Assembly: GCA_013362195.1 (NCBI GenBank)
Contig: JABFWM010000387.1
Span: 1-6,022 of the forward strand
Source of the DNA: Acidobacteriota bacterium
GTDB lineage: Bacteria; Acidobacteriota; Vicinamibacteria; Vicinamibacterales; 2-12-FULL-66-21
Length of the DNA stretch: 6,022 bases
Direction of reading: 5' to 3'
The first letter of the stretch is position 1. Each line of letters starts with the position of its first letter. Positions 1 to 6,022 of the stretch are shown piece by piece. Both the position numbers and the translations under genes were made by a program. Below the pieces are notes generated by a model. It ran no database searches and was not told the origin of the DNA. It saw only the letters and a list, made by a program, of their open reading frames with translations.

Positions 1-751
1 CCTTCACGCCGCGTTGCGCCGCGGCGATCATCGCGTCGACGTGGGCCGGGTCCGTGATGCGATACATGATCACGTCGATCGCGGACGGCTCCGATTGATA
101 CGCGTCGATCGCGCGGGTGCGGTAGCTCTCGCCTGGAGGAAAGTTCAGCTCGGGCGAGATGGCGAACAGCCCGTAGTTGCGGACGAGTGCGGCCGGCGTA
201 TTGGCGCATGGAGAGAACAGCGTCATGTCCACCCAGAGATCATCGAAGCGCCGCATGAAACTCTGGACGATGGAAAAGTCGTCGCAGAAGTACACCGCTT
301 CATCGATGTAGTCCGCGTACGGCTTGCCGTAGGAGAGCGCTTCCGCGCTGTAGTTCGCGCCGCTGAACTCGACGACACGCTGCCCCGCGAACAGCATCAT
401 CTTCCAGTGGAGGATCGGCCCGCCGGATTTCTGACGAATCGGGATGCCCGCCGCGGCGAGTTGCGCGACGAGCTGCGAGTTCAGCGGATGCCCCTCGTCG
501 GCGCGCCGATCGACGAGCACGCGCACCGGGACGCCTTCCTGCACCTTCTTGACGAGCTCGTTGGCGTACCGGCCGTCTTCCATGAACCAGAAGGCGACGT
601 CGATACCGACCCGCTCGGCGCGGATGTAATTGATGAGAACGGCCCGGCAGTCTTCGTACGCGGGATCGCACAGGCGCTCCGCGCGCGCCGTGCCGGACGA
701 CAACACGATCAGGCCGAGGACGATCGCCAGTCGTCCGCTGAGTCGCCGCAT
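1..751 (-). CDS. Exported phospholipase D-like protein, N-terminal part (C-terminus off the left edge)
   Basis: The first 250 codons are visible and the frame is open to the window edge. Residues 1-24 look like a Sec signal peptide: Arg-rich start, hydrophobic stretch AIVLGLIVLSSG, then cleavage near ARA. The mature part starts with a Cys pair (C28, C35) and the first PLD lobe: a VGIDVAFWFMEDG strand, a helix, then VPVRVLVDRRAD. The HKD-type motif is HWKMMLFAG, with H115 and K117 present but Ala122 where the usual Asp sits; SGANYS follows, as in PLD-family proteins. From about residue 207 a second lobe begins (AIDVIMYRITDPAHVDAMI), so a two-lobed enzyme is expected, with the second HKD outside the window. 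The family hydrolyses or transfers phosphodiesters; the substrate here is unknown. Two ATGs are possible, 757 and 751. I prefer 751 because AGGAG lies 9 nt before it but only 3 nt before 757. It is divergent from the FG-GAP gene. Confidence 0.88.
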   Translation of the reverse strand, partial: MRRLSGRLAIVLGLIVLSSGTARAERLCDPAYEDCRAVLINYIRAERVGIDVAFWFMEDGRYANELVKKVQEGVPVRVLVDRRADEGHPLNSQLVAQLAAAGIPIRQKSGGPILHWKMMLFAGQRVVEFSGANYSAEALSYGKPYADYIDEAVYFCDDFSIVQSFMRRFDDLWVDMTLFSPCANTPAALVRNYGLFAISPELNFPPGESYRTRAIDAYQSEPSAIDVIMYRITDPAHVDAMIAAAQRGVK

Positions 752-760
752 ACCCATTTG

Positions 761-765
761 CTCCT
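761..765 (-). promoter_or_regulatory. Ribosome binding site of the PLD-like gene
   Basis: AGGAG on the minus strand lies 9 nt before the ATG at 751 and 3 nt before the ATG at 757. The spacing favours the inner ATG as the main start. Confidence 0.7.
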
Positions 766-823
766 GTGCGGACGGATAGGTGCGGAACCAACCCCGCCTC
801 TTTTCCGACGCAGGCGACTCAAG

Positions 824-840
824 AGCGATGCGCGTGCCAA
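824..840 (-). promoter_or_regulatory. Candidate sigma-54 (-24/-12) promoter for the PLD-like gene
   Basis: The minus strand reads TTGGCACGCGCATCGCT. Against the sigma-54 consensus TTGGCACG-N4-TTGCW it has an intact TTGGCACG block, the required GG and GC dinucleotides exactly 10 bases apart, and one mismatch (C for T) in the -12 block. The inferred start of transcription is near base 813, giving a leader of roughly 55-60 bases before the PLD-like start and its AGGAG. If real, transcription would need RpoN and an enhancer-binding ATPase. A chance match is possible, but the position and orientation fit. Confidence 0.5.
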
Positions 841-871
841 AAGACGGTACCCCGGTGTGGATTGTCGATGC

Positions 872-895
872 CGCCGTTCGCGGCGAGTTTTCTTT
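872..895 (+). terminator. Weak terminator or attenuator-like hairpin with T-rich tail
   Basis: CGCCG-TTCG-CGGCG forms a perfect 5-bp GC stem with a UUCG loop (872-885). It is followed within two bases by TTTTCTTT. This looks like a short intrinsic terminator reading toward the FG-GAP gene, where it could only act as an attenuator or as a stop for stray transcription. The stem is short and GC-rich palindromes arise easily in this genome, so the call is tentative. Confidence 0.25.
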
Positions 896-1004
896 CGACC
901 TTCCCCGCGGTCTCGCCGCCACATAGAAAAAGACCCGCGAACCCGCTGTGAAGCCTTTGCGCCGCCAATCGCCAAGCACGGCGGTCGTCATCGCGAGACC
1001 TCAG

Positions 1005-1038
1005 GTACACCGTTTGCCCCAGCCGTTAGCCGGTGTAC
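1005..1038. repeat. 8-bp inverted repeat beside the FG-GAP ribosome binding site
   Basis: GTACACCG (1005-1012) and CGGTGTAC (1031-1038) are perfect inverted copies separated by 18 bases. The right arm ends immediately before GGAGGA. In RNA it could form a hairpin that affects ribosome access; in DNA it could be a binding site for a dimeric regulator of either divergent gene. A related partial sequence, GGTACCCCGGTGT, is at about 846-858. Confidence 0.45.
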
Positions 1039-1044
1039 GGAGGA
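1039..1044 (+). promoter_or_regulatory. Ribosome binding site of the FG-GAP gene
   Basis: GGAGGA lies 9 nt before the ATG at 1054. This decides the start against the upstream in-frame GTG at 1033, which precedes the site and would place it inside the coding region. Confidence 0.85.
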
Positions 1045-1053
1045 AGGGCAAAA

Positions 1054-4000
1054 ATGGAAACGAAGTTCCGATGGATCGCGGTGGCCGGGCTTGCGCTGTT
1101 GCTTGGGATACCCACTTTGGCGAATGGGCAGGACATCTTTCTCGCCAATCCTGCAGCGGCGGACCTGACATGGAAAGGCACGGCCGCGAACGCCAACGCC
1201 GGGTTGTCTATGGACCTCGGCGTCGTCAGCAACGATACGCGACGCGATCTTATCGTCGGCGCGCCCGGCTCGAGCGGTCTCGCCGGCACGGTCTACATCA
1301 TCTTTGGCGGTCCGAACCGGACCGGCGACCTGACGCTTGCGAGTGCCGACACGATCATCACGAGCAGTGAGGCGGGCAACCGGTTCGGGGCGGCGACCGC
1401 CGTTGGCAACGTCCTCAATCAGGAAGGCTCAACTCCCCGAAACCTCGCGATCGGAGCGCCCGGCGCGAGCGGCGGACGCGGCGTCGTCTACGTGTTCAAC
1501 GCCGGGTTCAGCAGTGGCGCCACGCGGACCGAAGCGAACGCCGTGTTACGAGTCATCGGTCAGCCCGGCGATCAGCTCGGGAGCGCGCTCGCGACCGCTG
1601 ATCTTGACGACGATGGCTTCCGTGAATTGATCATCGGGGCACCGGGAAGCAGTCACGTTTACATCATCAAGGGCGGCGCGCTGTCGGGCACCATCGACCT
1701 TGCGGCGACACCGGGCGCGGCCATCCCGCTCCAGTCGGCTGGCTTCGGCACCGTGCTGCAGGCCGGCGACGTCACTGGTGATGGCATTTCCGACCTCCTC
1801 GTCGGCGCTCCGTCGCAGAACGTGGTGTTTCTCTATCACGGTACTCCGGGTCCAAAGCATGGCACTGTCGGTGCAATTCCCACAGTTCCTGCATCATCCT
1901 TCTCGGGCATCGCCCCCGGCGACGAAGCGGGCGTGTCGATTCGTATCCTCGACATCAACGACGACGGCAAAGACGACCTCGCGATCAGCGCGCCCGGCCG
2001 CGACGGCCCAGATGGTCGCACGAACGCCGGCGCTGTGTACGTCTACCTCAGTCCGATCGGTCCGGGCGCGAGGGTCTTGTCGTCAGCCGATATCGTCTTC
2101 TACGGCGCGGGCCCGAACCATCGCGCCGGCGCGCTGCTGGCGGCGGGCGACATCAACCGCGATACGCCGAACGACCTCGTGATCGGCGCGAGCGGCGCCG
2201 CGGGCGGCGCCGGCGAACTGGACATCTATTACGGCCGCAAGAGCGGAATCGGCACGGCGGTGGGGCCGCAGCGCGTCGTCGACCTGAGCATCGCGGGGCA
2301 GGCCAACCGCCACATCTTCGGCGATCCCGGCATCGGCGCGATCGGCTCGGTGCAGGTGTTCGAGGTCACCGGCGAAGGCGCGCGCGACATCATCGTCGGC
2401 GTGCCGGCCGAACAGGCGAACGCCGGCAAGCTCTATTTCACGATCTCGCCGAAGCTGCGGGTCGCGCCGACCTCGATCGCCATTGCGGTCGGGGAAAACG
2501 GCACGAACGTGAGCGGCACGAGCATCGACGTGGTCAACCGCAGCATCGTCTCGATTGGGTGGGAGGCGACCGGCAACACGTCGTGGCTGTCGGCGTTGCC
2601 GGCTGCCGGCACGATCGATCAGACGCACGCCGGTTCGTTCAACGTCGGCGTCAACGCCGGCGGCCTCGCGCCAGGGGTCTACACGGGCAAGGTGAACGTG
2701 TCGGCCAGCAGCCCCGATCTGACGATGACGATCCCGGTCAACGTGACGATGACCGTCACCGGCGCCCGCGTCACGATCGACGCGCCCGCAAACGGCGCGA
2801 TCGTCAGCAACGGGTTCTCCGTCTCGGGCTGGGCGATTGACACGTCGGCGGCCACAGGGACCGGCGTGTCGCAGGTCATGGCCTACGCGTATCCGGTGGA
2901 CGGCGGCAGGCCGCTCTTCGCGGGCGTCGCGTCCTACGGCGGATCGCGTCCCGACGTGGCCGCCGCATTCGGCGCGCGCTTCAACAACTCCGGCTTCTCG
3001 CTGACGGTGCGGAACCTCGTGCCGGGCACCACCTATCAGTTCGTCGTGTTCGCGAAGAGCACCGTCACCAACACGCTCGCGGGATCGAAGACGGTCAACA
3101 TCAGCGTCTCGAGCAGCAGTGCGGCGCCCGGCCCGAACCCGACGGATCCGAACGACACGCCGCCGCCGAATCCGAACGGTGGTGGATCGGGCGGCGGGAA
3201 CGTGCCCGGACCCAACACGCGCGTCGCGATCAACCGCACCGGCCTGTTCTTCGGCGCCGCCGGCGGCGGCGCGGTGCGGACGCCGGCGCAGACCGCCGCG
3301 GTCAGCTTCACGAACGGATCCGGCACGTGGTCAGTGACGACCGACGCATCGTGGCTGGCGATTGCGCCCTCGTCCGGCGCCGGGGCGGGCGTGTTCAGCG
3401 TGTCGGTGCAGAACGGCTCCTATCCTCCCGGCACGGTGCTCAACGGCACCATCACGGTGACCGCGCCGGGCGTCGCGAATTCGCCGCTGACGATTCCGGT
3501 GCAGTTGAAGGGCTTCGCCGCCGGCGGCAATCCCACCGGACTCATCGACACGCCGGCGGAAGGCGTCCGCGGCGTCGTCGGCGCGATTCCGGTCACCGGC
3601 TGGGCCGTCGATGACATCGGCATCACGCAAATCACGATCTGGCGCGATCCGGTGCCCGGCGAGATCTCTCAGCCGAAGGGCGTGTTCATCGGCAACGCCG
3701 TGCAGGTCGAAGGGGCGCGGCCGGACGTGGACGCGGCCTACTCGCTGCCGTTCGACTACAAGGCGGGCTGGGGCTACATGCTGCTGACCAACATGCTGCC
3801 CGGCGGCGGCAACGGCCCGTATCGTCTCTCGGTCTACGCCGAGGACATCGACAACCACAGCGTGCTCATCGGCACGCGCACCTTCGTGTGCGACAACGCG
3901 CATGCGACCAAGCCGTTCGGATCGATCGACACGCCCACCCAGGGCGGCAACGCCTCGGGGACCGCGTTCGTGAACTTCGGCTGGGCGCTGACGCCGATGC

Positions 4001-4788
4001 CCAACATGATCCCGGCCAACGGGTCGACGATCAATGTCTTCATCGACGGCGTTCCGATGGGCCACCCGACCTACAACAACGCCCGGAGCGACATCCAGAC
4101 GCTGTTCCCGGGCCGTGCGAATACGAACGGCGCCGTCGGCGTCTTCCAGTTCGACACGACGAAGCTGGCCAACGGCGTGCACACGATCGCGTGGGGCGTC
4201 ATCGACAACGCGGGTAACGCGGAAGGGATCGGCAGCCGGTTCTTCACCGTCCTGAACGGCGCGTCGGCGTCAGTGCTCGAGCAGGCGGTCACGGAATGGA
4301 CCGGCATGGTCACGACGCACACGCGTGAAGCCGCGCCGGCGATCGGCGCGGCGGTCGGCCAGGACGCCGCGTCCATCCAGGCCGCACCGGTCGCGCCGAT
4401 GCCGGCGTATGTCCAGAGCGGCTTCGCGCCCAACGCGCCTCTGGAGATTGTCGAGGCGCCGGCCGCCACCGCACCCTCGCGGGTGTCGACGCAGGAGCTC
4501 GGGCTGCTGCGCGTCACCATCGGCGCGCCCGTCGTCGGACCGGACGATCAATACGAGGGATACCTGATCAAGGGCGGGAAACTGGATCCGCTGCCGGCCG
4601 GCTCGTTCCTCGATCGCAAGAGCGGCGAGTTCTTCTGGCAGCCGGGTGTCGGGTTCGTCGGCACCTACGACTTCGTGTTCGTGCGGAACGCGTTCGGCAC
4701 GAGCGAGCGGATTCCGGTGTCCGTCGAGATCACGTCACGCCGCGACGACACGGATCTGCTGCTCCCGGCGCGCGCGATCAAATTCTGA
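1054..4788 (+). CDS. Secreted FG-GAP / BACON / Ig-like multidomain surface protein (1244 aa)
   Basis: Residues 1-26 are a signal peptide (WIAVAGLALLLGIP core, cleavage near ANGQ). Residues about 27-465 hold seven FG-GAP repeats, with cores such as LIVGAPG (66-72), LAIGAPG, LIIGAPG and LLVGAPS, predicting a seven-bladed integrin-alpha-like propeller. Calcium-type loops are clearest at DLDDDG (183-188), DVTGDG (239-244) and DINDDG (300-305), and decay to EVTGEG in blade seven. Then come BACON 1 (about 468-569, W511), Ig-like A (570-685), a Pro/Gly/Asn linker (686-722), BACON 2 (723-820, W767), Ig-like B (832-948) and Ig-like C (955-1069). The three Ig-like units share GWA(I/V/L) followed 34-39 residues later by R(P/S)D(V/I). 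An Ala-rich spacer (1070-1149) precedes a C-terminal beta module with SGEFFWQPGVGFVGTYDF. No catalytic motif or cell-wall anchor is visible. Adhesion or glycan binding is inferred from BACON and FG-GAP families; the ligand is unknown. It is divergent from the PLD-like gene and convergent with gmd. Confidence 0.93.
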   Translation: METKFRWIAVAGLALLLGIPTLANGQDIFLANPAAADLTWKGTAANANAGLSMDLGVVSNDTRRDLIVGAPGSSGLAGTVYIIFGGPNRTGDLTLASADTIITSSEAGNRFGAATAVGNVLNQEGSTPRNLAIGAPGASGGRGVVYVFNAGFSSGATRTEANAVLRVIGQPGDQLGSALATADLDDDGFRELIIGAPGSSHVYIIKGGALSGTIDLAATPGAAIPLQSAGFGTVLQAGDVTGDGISDLLVGAPSQNVVFLYHGTPGPKHGTVGAIPTVPASSFSGIAPGDEAGVSIRILDINDDGKDDLAISAPGRDGPDGRTNAGAVYVYLSPIGPGARVLSSADIVFYGAGPNHRAGALLAAGDINRDTPNDLVIGASGAAGGAGELDIYYGRKSGIGTAVGPQRVVDLSIAGQANRHIFGDPGIGAIGSVQVFEVTGEGARDIIVGVPAEQANAGKLYFTISPKLRVAPTSIAIAVGENGTNVSGTSIDVVNRSIVSIGWEATGNTSWLSALPAAGTIDQTHAGSFNVGVNAGGLAPGVYTGKVNVSASSPDLTMTIPVNVTMTVTGARVTIDAPANGAIVSNGFSVSGWAIDTSAATGTGVSQVMAYAYPVDGGRPLFAGVASYGGSRPDVAAAFGARFNNSGFSLTVRNLVPGTTYQFVVFAKSTVTNTLAGSKTVNISVSSSSAAPGPNPTDPNDTPPPNPNGGGSGGGNVPGPNTRVAINRTGLFFGAAGGGAVRTPAQTAAVSFTNGSGTWSVTTDASWLAIAPSSGAGAGVFSVSVQNGSYPPGTVLNGTITVTAPGVANSPLTIPVQLKGFAAGGNPTGLIDTPAEGVRGVVGAIPVTGWAVDDIGITQITIWRDPVPGEISQPKGVFIGNAVQVEGARPDVDAAYSLPFDYKAGWGYMLLTNMLPGGGNGPYRLSVYAEDIDNHSVLIGTRTFVCDNAHATKPFGSIDTPTQGGNASGTAFVNFGWALTPMPNMIPANGSTINVFIDGVPMGHPTYNNARSDIQTLFPGRANTNGAVGVFQFDTTKLANGVHTIAWGVIDNAGNAEGIGSRFFTVLNGASASVLEQAVTEWTGMVTTHTREAAPAIGAAVGQDAASIQAAPVAPMPAYVQSGFAPNAPLEIVEAPAATAPSRVSTQELGLLRVTIGAPVVGPDDQYEGYLIKGGKLDPLPAGSFLDRKSGEFFWQPGVGFVGTYDFVFVRNAFGTSERIPVSVEITSRRDDTDLLLPARAIKF

Positions 4789-4802
4789 CGATGCAGTGAG
4801 AG

Positions 4803-4949
4803 GGTAGGCGGTCGGCGGTAGGCGCCGACCGCTTACGCTTACTGCCTACGGCTTCCCCCCTGCCCCTGACCCCTGATAGCTGACTGCTGATAGCTGACAG
4901 CTGACAGCTGACCCCTTACCCCTTACTGCTGACTGCCGACTGCCTGCTG
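4803..4949. repeat. Heptameric short tandem repeat array, 21 units in one phase
   Basis: The stretch divides into 21 consecutive 7-bp units. The first three are GGTAGGC, GGTCGGC, GGTAGGC. The rest are in the opposite sense, from GCCGACC through CTTACTG, CTGACCC, CTGATAG, CTGACTG and CTGACAG to CCGACTG and CCTGCTG. The best-conserved core is 4866-4914, seven CTGANNN units. Degenerate heptamer arrays are known as STRR sequences in cyanobacteria; I am comparing the type, not claiming the same family. The array fills the gap between convergent genes and covers the last ten sense codons and the stop codon of gmd, whose TAA lies in a CTTACCC unit. Confidence 0.85.
4804..4836. terminator. 13-bp hairpin between convergent genes, possible bidirectional terminator
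   Basis: GTAGGCGGTCGGC (4804-4816) pairs with GCCGACCGCTTAC (4824-4836) around a 7-base loop; one pair is a G-U wobble in plus-strand RNA. It begins 15 bases after the FG-GAP stop codon. No U-tract follows on either strand, so it is not a canonical intrinsic terminator. It could still halt or stabilise transcripts, and it arises from the head-to-head arrangement of heptamer units. Confidence 0.4.
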
Positions 4950-5902
4950 ACGCGCTCGACGTCCGCGTCCACCATCATCGTGACGAGCCCGTGGAAATCG
5001 ACCTCCGGCTGCCATCCAAGCGCGTTGCGCGCCTTGGCGGCATCGCCGATCAGGTGATCGACTTCCGCGGGCCGCAGGAACTTCGGATCGAGCGTCACGA
5101 ACTTCTGCCAGTCGAGTCCCGCGCGAGCGAACGCCACGTCGACGAGCTCCCGGACCGAGTGGCTCTTGCCGGTCGCGATGACGTAGTCGTCGGCGCGGTC
5201 CTGCTGCAGCATCAGCCACATCGCCCGCACGTAATCCCCCGCGAAGCCCCAGTCGCGCCGCGCGTCGAGATTGCCGAGGCTCAGTGAGTCGGCGATGCCG
5301 AGCTTGATCCGCGCGACCCCGTCCGTGACCTTCCTCGTGACGAACTCGAGGCCGCGCCGCGGCGACTCGTGGTTGAAGAGAATGCCCGAGACCGCGAACA
5401 GATCGTAGCTCTCGCGATAGTTGACGGTGATGTAGTGCGCGAAGACCTTCGAGACGCCGTACGGGCTGCGCGGATAGAAGGCCGTCAGCTCGGTCTGCGG
5501 CACCTCTCGCACCTTGCCGAACATCTCCGATGACGACGCCTGATAGATGCGGATCGACGGATCCACCTGCCGCACCGCTTCGAGCACCCGCGTGACCCCT
5601 TGCGCGTTGAACTCGCCGGTCAGCATCGGCTGATCCCACGACGCCGGCACGAAGGACATCGCCGCGAGGTTGTACAGCTCGTGCGGCCGCACGTGCTCGA
5701 TCACACGGATGATCGACAACTGATCGAGGAGATCGGCGGGATGCAGATGAATGCGATCGAGCAAATGCTCGATGCGCCAGTAGTTGGTCGTGCTCGCGCG
5801 GCGCACGATTGCGTAGACGTCGTATCCTTTATCGAGCAGCAATTCGGCGAGGTAGGAGCCGTCCTGCCCGGTAATGCCCGTGATCAGCGCCCGCTTGCTC
5901 AT
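4916..5902 (-). CDS. gmd: GDP-mannose 4,6-dehydratase, short form (328 aa)
   Basis: This cytoplasmic extended short-chain dehydrogenase converts GDP-D-mannose to GDP-4-keto-6-deoxy-D-mannose, the precursor of GDP-L-fucose, GDP-D-rhamnose and related sugars. With the ATG at 5902 as residue 1, the NADP-binding GITGQDG is at 9-15 and VRRAS follows at 33-37. The catalytic set is S124, E126, Y148 and K152 (in QASSSEMFG and YPRSPYGVSK), each eight residues before the E. coli T132, E134, Y156 and K160. Family blocks NYRESY, LFNHESPRRG, FVTRK, RDWG, ATGKSHSVRE and RPAEVDHLIGD are intact. It lacks the insertion before the RPAEV block found in E. coli Gmd, like the short Pseudomonas type. Starts at 5902, 5905 and 5923 are all in frame and none has a clear ribosome binding site; MSKRALITG matches the usual family start. 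The last ten residues (SRQSAVSSKG) and the stop come from the heptamer array. No fcl or rmd partner is visible. Confidence 0.95.
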   Translation of the reverse strand: MSKRALITGITGQDGSYLAELLLDKGYDVYAIVRRASTTNYWRIEHLLDRIHLHPADLLDQLSIIRVIEHVRPHELYNLAAMSFVPASWDQPMLTGEFNAQGVTRVLEAVRQVDPSIRIYQASSSEMFGKVREVPQTELTAFYPRSPYGVSKVFAHYITVNYRESYDLFAVSGILFNHESPRRGLEFVTRKVTDGVARIKLGIADSLSLGNLDARRDWGFAGDYVRAMWLMLQQDRADDYVIATGKSHSVRELVDVAFARAGLDWQKFVTLDPKFLRPAEVDHLIGDAAKARNALGWQPEVDFHGLVTMMVDADVERVSRQSAVSSKG

Positions 5903-5908
5903 CATCGC

Positions 5909-5913
5909 GAGGA
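5909..5913 (+). promoter_or_regulatory. Ribosome binding site of the right-edge gene
   Basis: GAGGA lies 8 nt before the ATG at 5922, an ideal spacing. It supports a real plus-strand gene starting there even though only its first codons are in the window. It sits within a few bases of the gmd start on the other strand. Confidence 0.65.
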
Positions 5914-5921
5914 ACCGCGCC

Positions 5922-6022
5922 ATGCTAACACGCGTCTACTGCTCGGTAGCTCTGCTGTCTTTTCTGACCAGTGCCGATCCGTCCGCCGCCGCCGCACAGC
6001 CGCGCGACCGCCCCTCGGCGCG
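5922..6022 (+). CDS. Start of an exported protein of unknown function (runs off the right edge)
   Basis: Thirty-three complete codons are visible and the frame is open to the edge. The protein begins MLTRVYCSVALLSFLTS and continues ADPSAAAAQPRDRPSA. A charged start, hydrophobic core and Ala-rich cleavage region make this a convincing Sec signal peptide, with a likely cut near AAA-AQ. Cys7 is too early to be a lipobox cysteine. The ATG follows GAGGA by 8 nt. The gene is divergent from gmd. Nothing of the mature domain is visible, so no function is offered. Confidence 0.7.
   Translation, partial: MLTRVYCSVALLSFLTSADPSAAAAQPRDRPSA

Larger units (their letters stand above)
758..1053. other. Divergent intergenic region between the PLD-like and FG-GAP genes
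   Basis: About 300 bases separate the two divergent starts. Short open frames here lack a convincing ribosome binding site or a protein-like composition, so I call no gene. Three candidate control elements are listed separately: a sigma-54-type site reading left, a hairpin with a T-rich tail reading right, and an inverted repeat beside the right-hand ribosome binding site. The most AT-rich patches are around 888-896 and 923-931. I could not identify a confident sigma-70 promoter for the FG-GAP gene. Confidence 0.7.

Noticed and set aside
300..791. Minus-strand open frame starting MVPHLS
   Set aside because: It overlaps the PLD-like gene in another frame and is Arg-rich, typical of a GC-rich shadow.
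709..975. Small minus-strand gene between the divergent genes
   Set aside because: There is no ribosome binding site, it overlaps the PLD-like start, and its composition is that of a GC-rich shadow.
940..1040. c-di-GMP-type riboswitch upstream of the FG-GAP gene
   Set aside because: A few short matches such as GCAAAGGC on the minus strand were seen, but the conserved core blocks and their order are absent.
1033..1053. GTG at 1033 as the start of the FG-GAP gene
   Set aside because: It lies before the GGAGGA site and would add a short non-signal-like extension; the ATG at 1054 has ideal spacing and starts a clean signal peptide.
14..1168. Long plus-strand open frame of 384 codons
   Set aside because: It is antisense to the PLD-like gene. 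Its translation is Arg-rich and low in recognisable motifs, while the minus strand gives a signal peptide and a PLD fold signature.
3331..4182. Minus-strand open frame of 283 codons inside the FG-GAP gene
   Set aside because: It is rich in Arg, His and Asp without family motifs and lies opposite well-recognised BACON and Ig-like domains.
4838..4949. CRISPR array
   Set aside because: The units are 7 bases long and contiguous, with no spacers between longer repeats.
4923..5639. Second minus-strand open frame inside gmd
   Set aside because: It is a frame-shifted shadow of gmd with Arg/Ala-rich composition.

Overview
This is a GC-rich (roughly 65%) bacterial window with large secreted multidomain proteins and a heptamer-repeat intergenic region. 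I infer an acidobacterium, perhaps Vicinamibacteria-like, because BACON plus acidobacterial-type Ig-like modules in one secreted protein are familiar from that group. That assignment is recognition from memory, not a search result.

Layout, left to right. (1) Bases 1-751, minus strand: the first 250 codons of an exported phospholipase D-like protein that runs off the left edge. (2) Bases 758-1053: a divergent intergenic region. It has a good match to a sigma-54 (-24/-12) promoter for the PLD gene, a small hairpin followed by a T-rich tract, and an 8-bp inverted repeat beside the ribosome binding site of the next gene. (3) Bases 1054-4788, plus strand: a 1244-residue secreted protein with a predicted seven-bladed FG-GAP (integrin-alpha-like) propeller, two BACON domains, three related Ig-like domains and a C-terminal beta module. 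(4) Bases 4803-4949: 21 in-phase 7-bp units between convergent genes. They change orientation near the left end, form a 13-bp hairpin, and run into the 3' end of the next gene. (5) Bases 4916-5902, minus strand: a short-form GDP-mannose 4,6-dehydratase (gmd) with all expected catalytic residues. (6) Bases 5922 to the right edge, plus strand: the start of an exported protein of unknown function, divergent from gmd with almost no gap.

The genes do not form one operon: the strand order is minus, plus, minus, plus. A loose common theme is the cell envelope and surface: an exported PLD-like protein, a giant secreted beta-rich protein and an enzyme for deoxyhexose (D-rhamnose or L-fucose type) glycans. 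The window does not prove a functional link. I see no mobile element, CRISPR array, tRNA or rRNA, and no clear evidence of a wholly new system. The most unusual items are the heptamer array that forms the end of gmd, the near-overlapping divergent starts at 5902-5924, the sigma-54 element, and the PLD motif lacking its aspartate.
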